A stretch of 27,125 bases of DNA, taken from assembly GCA_023395615.1 (NCBI GenBank), contig JAEWYP010000066.1, positions 1 to 27,125 of the forward strand, read 5' to 3'. The translations under genes and the position numbers were made by a program. Source of the DNA: Bacillota bacterium. GTDB lineage: Bacteria; Bacillota; Clostridia; Christensenellales; Aristaeellaceae. The notes below the pieces were generated by a model that saw nothing but the letters and a program-made list of their open reading frames with translations, had not been told where the DNA came from and ran no database searches. Of this stretch, positions 7,484 through 15,001 are shown one piece after another; within the stretch, counting starts at the first letter, position 1, and every line of letters begins with the position of its first letter.

Positions 7484-8014
7484 ATGAAGATTCTGGTCAG
7501 TTCCTGTTTGTTGGGTCTGCCCTGCCGTTATGATGGTCGCAGTTTGCCAAACGATGCTGTTAAAGCGCTTTCCAAAGAGCATGAATTGGTGCCTTTTTGC
7601 CCGGAAATCTACGGCGGGCTCGCAACACCGCGTGAACCTGCAGAAATACAGAATGATCGCGTAGTCACCCGTTCAGGCGCAGACGTAACCGAAGCCTACC
7701 GAAAGGGTGCTGATGAGGCACTGCGCGTCGCCCGTCTATTGGGCTGTTCCTGCGCTGTTTTACAGGATCGCAGCCCATCCTGTGGGTCCGGTTCAAGATA
7801 CGACGGCACCTTTACCGGCACGTTGACCGATGGCGACGGGTTGGCGGCCGCCCTGTTGAAGGAGAACCATATTCGAGTGATCTGCGCTTCTCAGGTCTCA
7901 CAGGCTGGTCTTTGTTGCCCCTGTCCCACAAAGTGTCACAGGCATGGTCATTGCGACGAGTGCCGAGCACATCATGCCGGGCGAAAGAATCCGCCATTCT
8001 GTGAAAGATGCTGA
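7484..8014 (+). CDS. DUF523 family protein with Cys/His-rich C-terminal tail
   Basis: Residues 1 to about 133 form a DUF523 domain, seen in MKILVSSCLLGLPCRYDG, LVPFCPEIYGGL and AVLQDRSPSCGSG. The biochemical role of DUF523 is not established; its conserved cysteines suggest a metal, cluster or thiol function. Residues 144-176 form a compact tail with eight cysteines (144, 145, 147, 151, 157, 160, 173, 176) and five histidines, including CHRHGHCDEC and PPFCERC. The spacing looks like a small zinc-binding knuckle and makes the protein slightly longer than the bare domain. The ATG follows a strong AAGGAGGGG. It is monocistronic, divergent from the exopolysaccharide operon, and closed by a hairpin terminator. 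Confidence 0.85.
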   Translation: MKILVSSCLLGLPCRYDGRSLPNDAVKALSKEHELVPFCPEIYGGLATPREPAEIQNDRVVTRSGADVTEAYRKGADEALRVARLLGCSCAVLQDRSPSCGSGSRYDGTFTGTLTDGDGLAAALLKENHIRVICASQVSQAGLCCPCPTKCHRHGHCDECRAHHAGRKNPPFCERC

Positions 8015-8020
8015 CAGCGA

Positions 8021-8065
8021 AAGGAACGCCCCGTTGCGGAAGAAATCCGCGGCGGGGCGTTCCTT
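8021..8065. terminator. Long hairpin between convergent DUF523 and surface-protein genes
   Basis: AAGGAACGCCCCG (8021-8033) pairs perfectly with 8053-8065. The inner bases extend the stem with G-T wobbles to about 22 bp around an AGAAA loop. The following sequence is only moderately T-rich on either strand, so termination may be weak. It begins six bases after the DUF523 stop. Confidence 0.65.
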
Positions 8066-8102
8066 GTGGTTTATGGGGCTGATTGCCTGAGTTTAAATAC
8101 TA

Positions 8103-11100
8103 TCACTTCTCATCCGGCGCAGACGCAGGCCATTGCTGCACTGCACCGGTTTGAATTTCGGAAGGCATCGTAGCGCCCTCCGGCAGCTGATAGCCCAGAT
8201 CGTAATCAAAATTCTTGGTGCCGCTTTCCACGCTGAACGAATCGCTTTTCGCGCTGGTGCCATCTCCACTGACAAGGCAGCTGGAAATGAGCCGAAGATT
8301 CGGTATGGTTTTTGTGATCGTCAGCGCCGGATAAGCCTTTGCATGCAACGTATACGTACCCGGATACACATCAGTGAATTCATAGTATCCCCATTCGTTC
8401 GTTTTGGTCGAGTATGCCACGACGCCGTCGGAGAGCAGCTCAACCGTTACACCGTTAATCGTTGGTTCACCGTAGTCCAGAAGGCCGTTTTGGTTGGTAT
8501 CCAGCCAGGCCTGATCGCCTACCCGCGCAGGTTTAATCAGGATCACGTTCAGCGTCAGCTGATGTTTCGCCATCTGTATCCTGAATGGATCGCTTGTACC
8601 CAACCCGTCAGACGACTTGGCAACGATGGATGCGCCGTCCGGATAATTGGGGTCCCCCGGGCGAACGAAAATCGTGCCGTCGGGCTGCTTCACCGTAATC
8701 CGATAGGTATCGGGCCACAACCCGTCAAAACGATAAACACCCTGTTCGTTCGTCGCCGTTGTTTGCAGTGGCTGATCTCCGTCACCCTCGTACAACGCAA
8801 CTTCCACACCCGATTGTGGCGTATGTGTACCGCTCTCGTCCAGCATGATCGTTCCGCCAACACTGGTGTAGGAAACCAGCCCACCGGTCAGGTTTGCGGC
8901 CGTCTCCCCTTCGGTCACGGTAATACCGCTGTGGGAGAGTGTGGAGCCGTCCAGCGTAAAGTCACTCTTGCCTTCCGCAGGCTGTGCCTGCGCCGGCAGG
9001 GTAAACCGCAGCGTATAAATTCCGGGGCGCACATCGGTCAGCTTCAGATCGCCATTCTGGTCGGAAGTGGCGGTTTTCACCACCTCTTCTTCCCCCTCGT
9101 CGTAGAGCTCATACTTCAACCCGCTTACGAAGCTCTCATCCTCCGTGTGCGTTCCGTTCCGGTTTTCATCCAACCAAACGGACGCCGTAATCGTCGCGGG
9201 TTTCACCGCCCCGATCATGTTGCTTTCTCGGTTGACCAGCGCTGTCCATGGGCAGCTGATACTTGCGTCGCCGGTTGTATTCAGCGTTATCCCGCTTTTG
9301 GTCAGGTTGCCGGAGAAAATGTACTCTTCCGGAAGTTGAATTCGCAGGGTATATTGCCCGGGTCTCAGCCCGGTAATAGAGAAAGCGCCATCATCCTCCG
9401 TTACTGCCTGACCGCCCTGAAGCGCCGAATCGGCGGGAGTGCAGGTTACGGTTACCCCGCTCATGGTTTCTTCTCCATCGTCCCGGGTACCGTTGCCGTT
9501 CCGGTCATGGTAGGCGATTCCTTCAAAGGAACCCAGCGTAACAGCGCCCACCAGCGGTGCTTCGTACGCTTTTCCCGCCTCCACCGCAAGCCCCTTCAGC
9601 ACATTTTCCTTGCCCTGCGCATCCAGTGTATTTCCGCCATCGGCCACTTTTGCGATCGTCGCATGATCCGGCAGCAGGAACGTTACCGTATAGTTGCCAG
9701 GCATCACGCCGTCGAAGAAATATGTGCCATCCTCGGCAACGGGCGAAGTCAGGTCGATTTCCCCGTCCTCGGAAAGCAACCGTACGCTTCCGTCGGTGAA
9801 GCCGCCTTCCCCCTCGTCCCTAAGGCCGTTATCGTTCAAATCGTTAAAGAAAACGCCCGTCAGAGTGGACGAGGGAAGCATCCCTGCGTTGATCTGTTCA
9901 ATCGTCTGCCCCATCGCTACGGCGATGGGCTGTGTTTCGCCATAACCATCTTTTGCCAGGGTGCTTACGTCGTTGCCGTTCTCCTGATCCGGGCGGTAGC
10001 GCGAAAATGCGTACCCGTCCTTCCGCTGGAACCGGACCGTATATTCGCCCGGCATAATACCCTCCAGCGTATAGTGACCGTTCGCGTTGCTTGCGGTAGA
10101 CCCCGCAAGGTTTCCCTGGCTGTCTACCAGCTGGATTTTTACGCCGGATGCCGCGTTGTCCGCGCCATCCTGCACGCCATCGTACTTTTTATCGAAAAAC
10201 ACAGTGCCGGAGATGGTTCCTCCCATGGCAACTCCCACGCAAACCTGCGTAGTGGCGCCGTTGGCGATCGTAACCGACGGAATCGTATTCTCGCGGCGTC
10301 CTTCCTTGGCGGTAAAGGGATTGGTCACATCATTCTGCGTTGCGGGCACAGTCGTAAAGATGCTGCCATCGTTGGGTAAAATGGCGCGCAGCCGATAATC
10401 CCCGCCCCGGAGTGTGGTAAACGTATAGGTGCCGTCTTTTCCGGTCACAACTTTACCCATGGACTTGTCGTTGGAGTTTTTGATCACTTCCAGCGTAACG
10501 CCCGCATAAGGAGGTTCTCCCTGATCGTATACGCCGTTGTAGTTCACATCCAGAAAGGCAATACCGCTAAGCGTTGCCTTCTGCACAAGGCCTACGTTTT
10601 TATCCGTCACGTTCTGGGCGCCGGTAACGATAAACTGTCGGGTTGCGGTTATGCCGTCGGTTGTAAATACGGAGCGCGCATCTCCACCCGTTTGTGAGTA
10701 ACGGGCGAACAGATAACTGTCCGGCAGGGTTGCGGAAAAATTGTAGGTATCGTCTAAAAGCAGGTCGAAACGATAGTTCCCGTTCGCATCCGACACGCAG
10801 GTATAGTTGGCGCCGGTCCTGTTACCGGTCAGCGTCAGGCCAACATCTGCAACGCCGGGTTCATCCGCCTGCATGATACCGTCGTTGTTGGTATCACTCC
10901 ACACTCGACCCGAGAACGACCCGACCGGTATCGCACCCGCCCCCGCTTCCACCGTTTGACCCGCTGTAAGCGTAATTGCCGATGAAACAGCCGTAAGCGT
11001 GTTGGTATTGCTGACGCAACTGTTACCAAGGCTCTGTTTTTCGACCGCAACGGTAAACAGGTAACCGTCCGGTAATGTTACGCGCAACATATACTGTCCG

Positions 11101-11717
11101 GGCGTTAACCCAGCCAGCGTGCCGCTTCCATTCGCATCGGTCGTCACGGTAGCTGCCGCGGCGCCGGTCGCATCCGCAGCGTCGACCGCCTCGAAAACCA
11201 CACCCGCGATCGCGCGTTCATAGGGTCCGCGAGTGCCGTTCTGGTTGCTGTCCATAAAAGCGGCTACTGCAATTTGCGCCGCCTGCCCCTCCGGCACGCT
11301 GGCCGCGTACTGTATCGCAGGCAATTTGGCGGTTTCCCCGGCTTTTACTGTGATCGAAAGCCACAGCATGTCGCCCTTCTGCGAAACCTGCCACTGCGAA
11401 TCCGCCGCGGGTTTCCGGCCCTGATACAGCGGCACATACACGGTGTAATCGCCCGCGGCCAGATTGGAAAATGTAAAGCTTCCGTCCTGAGCCGTTTGCG
11501 TGGAAAGCTGTGTATCCACGGAAGCAATCGCAACGCTAACCCCACCGCCCGCTTCCCCGGCAGAGCCCGTTATCACTGCCTGATCGCCCGCGGCATTAGC
11601 TTGTGAAAAGCCAGGAAGAAGCGTAAGAACCGCAAGGAGAATGGCGATCCCCACTGCCCCTATGATTCGATTGCACCGTATGCGGCTCCCGGTTGTTCCC
11701 ATTACATTGGATATCAT
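8103..11717 (-). CDS. Secreted multi-repeat protein with ten SdrD B-like/Cna-B-like domains
   Basis: The protein has 1204 residues. A signal peptide covers about 18-44 (hydrophobic core AVGIAILLAVLTLL, likely cleavage after NAAG or just before). Ten Ig-like units of about 110 residues follow, starting near 47, 147, 267, 383, 501, 618, 730, 842, 954 and 1066. Most open with a DxNxNG loop, such as DSNQNG (156), DTNNDG (275), DVNYNG (390), DRNGNG (738), DENRNG (850) and DTNQNG (1073), which in SdrD B repeats binds calcium. Unit 1 lacks it and unit 9 has only DESG. Most units end with GxYTLR/YTV strands. There is no LPxTG-hydrophobic-basic anchor: the C-terminus is polar and ends APDEK. GGAGG sits 11 bases before the ATG. 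Likely an adhesive or scaffold protein, released or held non-covalently. Confidence 0.9.
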   Translation of the reverse strand: MISNVMGTTGSRIRCNRIIGAVGIAILLAVLTLLPGFSQANAAGDQAVITGSAGEAGGGVSVAIASVDTQLSTQTAQDGSFTFSNLAAGDYTVYVPLYQGRKPAADSQWQVSQKGDMLWLSITVKAGETAKLPAIQYAASVPEGQAAQIAVAAFMDSNQNGTRGPYERAIAGVVFEAVDAADATGAAAATVTTDANGSGTLAGLTPGQYMLRVTLPDGYLFTVAVEKQSLGNSCVSNTNTLTAVSSAITLTAGQTVEAGAGAIPVGSFSGRVWSDTNNDGIMQADEPGVADVGLTLTGNRTGANYTCVSDANGNYRFDLLLDDTYNFSATLPDSYLFARYSQTGGDARSVFTTDGITATRQFIVTGAQNVTDKNVGLVQKATLSGIAFLDVNYNGVYDQGEPPYAGVTLEVIKNSNDKSMGKVVTGKDGTYTFTTLRGGDYRLRAILPNDGSIFTTVPATQNDVTNPFTAKEGRRENTIPSVTIANGATTQVCVGVAMGGTISGTVFFDKKYDGVQDGADNAASGVKIQLVDSQGNLAGSTASNANGHYTLEGIMPGEYTVRFQRKDGYAFSRYRPDQENGNDVSTLAKDGYGETQPIAVAMGQTIEQINAGMLPSSTLTGVFFNDLNDNGLRDEGEGGFTDGSVRLLSEDGEIDLTSPVAEDGTYFFDGVMPGNYTVTFLLPDHATIAKVADGGNTLDAQGKENVLKGLAVEAGKAYEAPLVGAVTLGSFEGIAYHDRNGNGTRDDGEETMSGVTVTCTPADSALQGGQAVTEDDGAFSITGLRPGQYTLRIQLPEEYIFSGNLTKSGITLNTTGDASISCPWTALVNRESNMIGAVKPATITASVWLDENRNGTHTEDESFVSGLKYELYDEGEEEVVKTATSDQNGDLKLTDVRPGIYTLRFTLPAQAQPAEGKSDFTLDGSTLSHSGITVTEGETAANLTGGLVSYTSVGGTIMLDESGTHTPQSGVEVALYEGDGDQPLQTTATNEQGVYRFDGLWPDTYRITVKQPDGTIFVRPGDPNYPDGASIVAKSSDGLGTSDPFRIQMAKHQLTLNVILIKPARVGDQAWLDTNQNGLLDYGEPTINGVTVELLSDGVVAYSTKTNEWGYYEFTDVYPGTYTLHAKAYPALTITKTIPNLRLISSCLVSGDGTSAKSDSFSVESGTKNFDYDLGYQLPEGATMPSEIQTGAVQQWPASAPDEK

Positions 11718-11772
11718 CCGCCGCTTCGCCTCCGATGTGTTTTATCCTGAAACCCATAAAAAACCATGTTAA

Positions 11773-11801
11773 ATAGTAACCGCCTGTAACCGCTTTGTCA
11801 A
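11773..11801 (-). promoter_or_regulatory. Promoter of the multi-repeat surface protein
   Basis: On the minus strand a consensus TTGACA (11796-11801) is followed after 17 bp by TACTAT (11773-11778). It lies about 55 bases before the start codon. Confidence 0.75.
11776..11793 (-). repeat. Direct repeat GCGGTTAC inside the surface-protein promoter
   Basis: The minus strand reads GCGGTTAC-AG-GCGGTTAC, an 8-bp direct repeat with a 10-bp period. It fills most of the promoter spacer and overlaps the -10 box. The position fits a repressor site or a response-regulator tandem site. Confidence 0.6.
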
Positions 11802-11883
11802 CCGAAGGAAGTAAGTTGTGACTTTCGTTACAGCAAAAACGTGAACAAATCGTGAAACCTTCTCCCGAAACATTCCCTCGTCG

Positions 11884-11911
11884 TTGACGACGCGCTGTGA
11901 AGTGTTATAAT
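11884..11911 (+). promoter_or_regulatory. Promoter of the DegV family gene
   Basis: TTGACG (11884-11889) and a perfect TATAAT (11906-11911) are 16 bp apart. The predicted start of transcription falls just before the inverted repeat at 11920. Confidence 0.75.
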
Positions 11912-11919
11912 AAAATGGA

Positions 11920-11937
11920 TGTCGGATACATCCGACA
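11920..11937 (+). promoter_or_regulatory. 18-bp inverted repeat at the DegV transcription start (operator-like)
   Basis: TGTCGGATACATCCGACA has perfect 8-bp arms around a central AC. It begins 9 bases after the -10 box, so it covers the likely transcription start. The location is classic for a dimeric repressor; as RNA it would be a hairpin with a very short loop, which is less likely to be the point. Confidence 0.6.
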
Positions 11938-11958
11938 CGTTTGAGGAGGAGCACGCGT

Positions 11959-12816
11959 ATGTCTGATCTGTCCAAAATCGCTATCGTAACGGATTCCTCC
12001 TGTGATCTGAGCGATGCGCAACTGGAACAGCACCATATCCATATGGTTTCGCTGCGAATTGTATGCCAGAACGCGGAATACCGCGATCGGGTTGAGTTAA
12101 GCCAGGAGCAACTTTACGAACTGCTGAAATCGGAGCTGCCAAAAACAAGCCTTCCCCTGCCGGAGGATGTAAGCGGTTTATATGACCGTCTGGCCGCCGA
12201 GGGAATTACCGACATCGTACACATCTGCATTTCTTCGGGGTTAAGCGGTACGTTCAACATGGTGCGAATGATCGCGGATGATTATCGGGACCGAATGAAT
12301 ATCCGGGTTGTGGATTCCCTCACCCTCTCTACAGGACTGGGCCTGATGGTGCTTGCCGCCGCCGAATCGCTGGAAGCGGGAGACGATCCCGATACGGCGG
12401 TGGAGAAAGCGAAACGGGTTCGTTCCTCCCAACTGGGCATGTTTGTGATCCGCACGCTGGAGTATCTTCGCAAGGGCGGACGCATCGGCCTTGTGGAGGG
12501 CGTGGTCGGCAGCCTGCTGCAGATTAAGCCGATTATTTATATAAACGATGAGGGCGTCTACCAGACGCTGTCCAAAGCACGCGGTTATAAAGCTGCGGTG
12601 GAAACCATGGCGCAGGAGGTAGTTCGTCGCTTCGGTAAGAACCGTATCAACCTTACTGTGGTTCACGGGCAGGCGGAGGAAGAGGCGGAAAGTCTGCTGG
12701 AAAAACTGAAACAGTCATTAAGCATTGCTTCCAGCTTCATCCGTCCAGTCAGTCCGGTACTGGCCATTCATACCGGCCCAGGCTTGTTGGGTATCGTTGC
12801 AAACCTTGCTGAGTAA
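11959..12816 (+). CDS. DegV family fatty-acid-binding protein (FakB-like)
   Basis: The 285 residues show the family landmarks: IAIVTDSSCDLS at 7-18, TSLPLP at 63-68 (the usual TSQPS region), ISSGLSGTFN at 91-100, a VVDS-type strand, and RTLEYLRKGGRIG in the second lobe. DegV/FakB proteins bind a single fatty acid. In many Gram-positive bacteria they present it to the FakA kinase, feeding exogenous acyl chains into phospholipids. No fakA homologue is in the window. The start is the ATG giving MSDLSK with GAGGAGGAG just upstream; a TTG 18 bases earlier lies inside that site and is rejected. It has its own promoter, an operator-like inverted repeat and a strong terminator, so it is monocistronic. 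Confidence 0.92.
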   Translation: MSDLSKIAIVTDSSCDLSDAQLEQHHIHMVSLRIVCQNAEYRDRVELSQEQLYELLKSELPKTSLPLPEDVSGLYDRLAAEGITDIVHICISSGLSGTFNMVRMIADDYRDRMNIRVVDSLTLSTGLGLMVLAAAESLEAGDDPDTAVEKAKRVRSSQLGMFVIRTLEYLRKGGRIGLVEGVVGSLLQIKPIIYINDEGVYQTLSKARGYKAAVETMAQEVVRRFGKNRINLTVVHGQAEEEAESLLEKLKQSLSIASSFIRPVSPVLAIHTGPGLLGIVANLAE

Positions 12817-12825
12817 CCAGCTTAT

Positions 12826-12863
12826 AAAAGCGCGGCAGACCAAAACGGTTTGCCGCGCTTTTT
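12826..12863. terminator. Bidirectional terminator after the DegV gene
   Basis: A 16-bp stem with one G-T wobble (12826-12841 with 12847-12862) encloses AAAAC. It ends in TTTTT on the plus strand and in TTTT on the minus strand. It therefore serves the DegV gene and the convergent metallo-beta-lactamase gene. Confidence 0.92.
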
Positions 12864-12898
12864 CACATGATGTCGTATCCAAGTATACGATATGATAT

Positions 12899-13768
12899 TT
12901 ATCGGGCAGGATCGTTTACCAGCCGCCCTACCGCGTTACCGTCCCGCAGGGTAACCTCCACACAACAACCAGCCTGATAGGTGGAATATACTTCCGCTCC
13001 GATGTTCCACAGACGCCGAATCACCTTCGGATCAGGCGTGCGATCATCTTCTTCCGGATCGGTAGAGATCACTGCAATTTGAGGCTTAACCGTGTATAGA
13101 AAAGGCTCACCGCTTGCGTCGTCCGCTCCGTGATGGCCCACTTTCAATACCGCCGCAGGTTGCACTACCCCTGCGGCCAACAGTTCCTTTTCTTCCGTCA
13201 ATTCCATGTCACCGGCTAACAGCATGTCCCCCTGCGGTGTTTTCAGCCGCAGAACCAGCGAATTATTGTTTTCCGTTTCCTCGTCCCGGCTGATCGGCCC
13301 AAGCACCGCAAAGCTGATGGCGTTATCTACCGTTACGGTGTCTCCCGCGTTTAACCAGCGGAACGGCACCTCGTATTTCTCCGCGGCTATCCAAACGGGA
13401 TGATCCTCCACACTGTCCACCGAAAATGTGGGCGCATACAGCATAGCAACGGGCATACCGCTCTTTAGCAGGGGTTTCAGGCCACCCACATGGTCCTTGT
13501 CGGTGTGAGTAATCAGAATGCCGTCCAGTTGTTTTACGCCGTAATTTTCCAGCATGCCAATCATCATATCCGCACTGTCCTTGGTGCCGGTATCCACCAG
13601 AAACCACTTGCCGTCCAGTGAAAACAGTGCCGCGTCCGCCTTGCCAACATTCAGAAAGAATGCCTTCACTTCTGGCTGTGGCGATTCCTTCGCCGTTTCC
13701 GCACGGGCGGACGGATAATGAACAAGCATCAGGAGAGTGAAAATAATGGCTACGATTTTTTGAATCAT
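12899..13768 (-). CDS. Secreted ComEC/Rec2-like metallo-beta-lactamase-fold hydrolase
   Basis: This 289-residue protein begins with a signal peptide (MIQKIVAIIFTLLMLV, likely cut after ARA near 23). A metallo-beta-lactamase domain follows: FFLNVGKADAALF, FLVDTGTKDS, then THTDKDHVGG (87-96), the HxDxDH metal motif in the form seen in ComEC C-terminal domains. KVGHHGADDASGEP supplies a later His ligand, and AVISTDPEEDD fits the family's C-terminal part. It has none of the membrane domains of ComEC, so it is a free-standing exported version. Related domains act on nucleic acids or phosphodiesters; the substrate here is unknown. Start: the ATG giving MIQK has GGGAGG upstream, and the longer frame upstream has no site and would spoil the signal peptide. 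Confidence 0.85.
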   Translation of the reverse strand: MIQKIVAIIFTLLMLVHYPSARAETAKESPQPEVKAFFLNVGKADAALFSLDGKWFLVDTGTKDSADMMIGMLENYGVKQLDGILITHTDKDHVGGLKPLLKSGMPVAMLYAPTFSVDSVEDHPVWIAAEKYEVPFRWLNAGDTVTVDNAISFAVLGPISRDEETENNNSLVLRLKTPQGDMLLAGDMELTEEKELLAAGVVQPAAVLKVGHHGADDASGEPFLYTVKPQIAVISTDPEEDDRTPDPKVIRRLWNIGAEVYSTYQAGCCVEVTLRDGNAVGRLVNDPAR

Positions 13769-13833
13769 TCTGTTCCTCCCGAAATGCGAAATTGTAAAAC
13801 GGTTACATCCACGGCTAAAAACACAGCCGGGTC

Positions 13834-13863
13834 GTGACAAAGCCACGGGTTCTGGTGTATACT
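13834..13863 (+). promoter_or_regulatory. Candidate uppP promoter
   Basis: GTGACA (13834-13839) and TATACT (13858-13863) are 18 bp apart and lie about 37 bases before the uppP start. A weaker minus-strand -10 (TACAAT, 13791-13796) for the divergent metallo-beta-lactamase gene has no convincing -35. Confidence 0.55.
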
Positions 13864-13900
13864 ATGCGAGATTGATCCATACAGGAAAGGACGTTGATCC

Positions 13901-14764
13901 ATGAAAGTCCTGCTTGCAGCGTTTCTGGGCCTGATCCAGGGGTTAGCCGAGTTCCTGCCCATCTCTTCCAGTGGGCATCTCAACCTTTTTCAGGCACTAT
14001 TCCAAACCGGGTTTGAAAATCAGTTGCTCTTTAACATCCTGCTGCATATGGGCACACTGGTCGCCGTGCTGGTGGTTTTCTGGCGCGACTGGATTGCCAT
14101 GCTGCGCCACCCCGTAAAAAATCCCACTCTTTTGTTGCTGATTATCGCTTCACTGCCGGCTCTGATTGCTAAGTTACTGCTTGGCGATCAGCTGGATTAT
14201 CTGGAAACCCACAACGGTCTGCTGGGCGTCAGTTTTCTGCTGACCGGCTTACTGCTGATGCTGACGCAATGGCTGGCGACACGCAATGAACAGCGCCAGT
14301 TGGTAACCGACAAGGTGGGCATTCAGCACGCGATTACCATGGGTTGCATGCAGGTCGTCGGGATGCTTCCGGGTGTCAGCCGTAGCGGTTCTACCATCTT
14401 TGGTGGCGTCGCTTCCCGCCTGGATCGTGAAAGCGCGGCCAAATTCAGCTTCATGATGAGCATGCCCGCCATTCTGGCCAGCTTTTTAAGCGAGGGATAC
14501 GACGCATACAAAGCCGGCGCACTGTCTCAGGCTCAGTCCGGCGATATAATATCCGTTGTCGTCGGCGTAGTCGTCGCGGGGCTCAGTGGCTACTTAGCCA
14601 TTCGCTTTATGCTGAAGATTATCACAAAGATATCGCTCAACTGGTTCGCGCTTTATGTGGCGCTGCTGGGTATTCTGGTCATCTTCCTGCAGGCGACGGG
14701 CGTTCTGGCCGATGCGCCTCAGGCTGCTGCTACCGTAGCCCGCACCGTAAGCGGATTGCTGTAA
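13901..14764 (+). CDS. uppP: Undecaprenyl-diphosphatase (BacA type)
   Basis: UppP removes a phosphate from undecaprenyl pyrophosphate so that the lipid carrier can be reused for peptidoglycan and other glycans; high levels give bacitracin resistance. The 287 residues match the family. GLAEFLPISSSGHLNL (14-29) and PGVSRSGST (157-165) are the two conserved active-site motifs, and seven or eight hydrophobic segments are spread along the protein. GGAAAGGA stands nine bases before the ATG. The gene is alone in its transcript and is followed by an unusually long structured stretch and a strong terminator. It complements the phosphoglycosyl transferase at 5585, which uses the carrier this enzyme regenerates. 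Confidence 0.97.
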   Translation: MKVLLAAFLGLIQGLAEFLPISSSGHLNLFQALFQTGFENQLLFNILLHMGTLVAVLVVFWRDWIAMLRHPVKNPTLLLLIIASLPALIAKLLLGDQLDYLETHNGLLGVSFLLTGLLLMLTQWLATRNEQRQLVTDKVGIQHAITMGCMQVVGMLPGVSRSGSTIFGGVASRLDRESAAKFSFMMSMPAILASFLSEGYDAYKAGALSQAQSGDIISVVVGVVVAGLSGYLAIRFMLKIITKISLNWFALYVALLGILVIFLQATGVLADAPQAAATVARTVSGLL

Positions 14765-14783
14765 ATCTGTTCTCCGTAAATCG

Positions 14784-14973
14784 GCGCCCCCTGAAAACGG
14801 GGGGCGCACAGGCCGTCGAAAAGCCTGCGTTTTCCGGTGGTATCGGAGGGCCGAAGCCCTCTGATTCAATTCGTATCGCCCGGCTTTGTCGGGTGAGCGG
14901 GGAGTTTGCGGCTTGGCCGCAAACAGACCCGTAACTCAAAAAAGTGACGAAGTCCACTTTGTTGACGGTCTCG
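14784..14973 (+). other. Hairpin-dense non-coding module after uppP
   Basis: Successive hairpins occupy nearly the whole stretch. They are 14784-14807 (8-bp stem), a minor one at 14809-14827, 14843-14864 (9 bp with one G-T), 14877-14895 (6 bp), 14905-14923 (perfect 8 bp, TTG loop) and 14941-14960 (perfect 6 bp). The first hairpin, TCGGCGCCC..GAAAACG..GGGCGC, is nearly repeated by the terminator hairpin that closes the module, so the two ends are related palindromes. No convincing protein start or ribosome binding site is present. It may be a structured 3' UTR, a small RNA released from the uppP mRNA, or one copy of a palindromic dispersed repeat. Confidence 0.55.
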
Positions 14974-15001
14974 GCGCCCTCGAAAACGAGGGCGCTTTTT
15001 T
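14974..15001 (+). terminator. Strong intrinsic terminator closing the uppP transcript
   Basis: GCGCCCTCG (14974-14982) and its perfect complement (14987-14995) surround AAAA and run into six Ts. The T-tract touches the stop codon of the convergent flavoprotein gene. Confidence 0.92.

Noticed and set aside
8133..10379. Long plus-strand open frame opposite the surface-protein gene (748 codons)
   Set aside because: It is antisense to a clearly coding repeat protein. Its length is explained by the biased codon use of GC-rich repetitive DNA, and it shows no recognisable domain.
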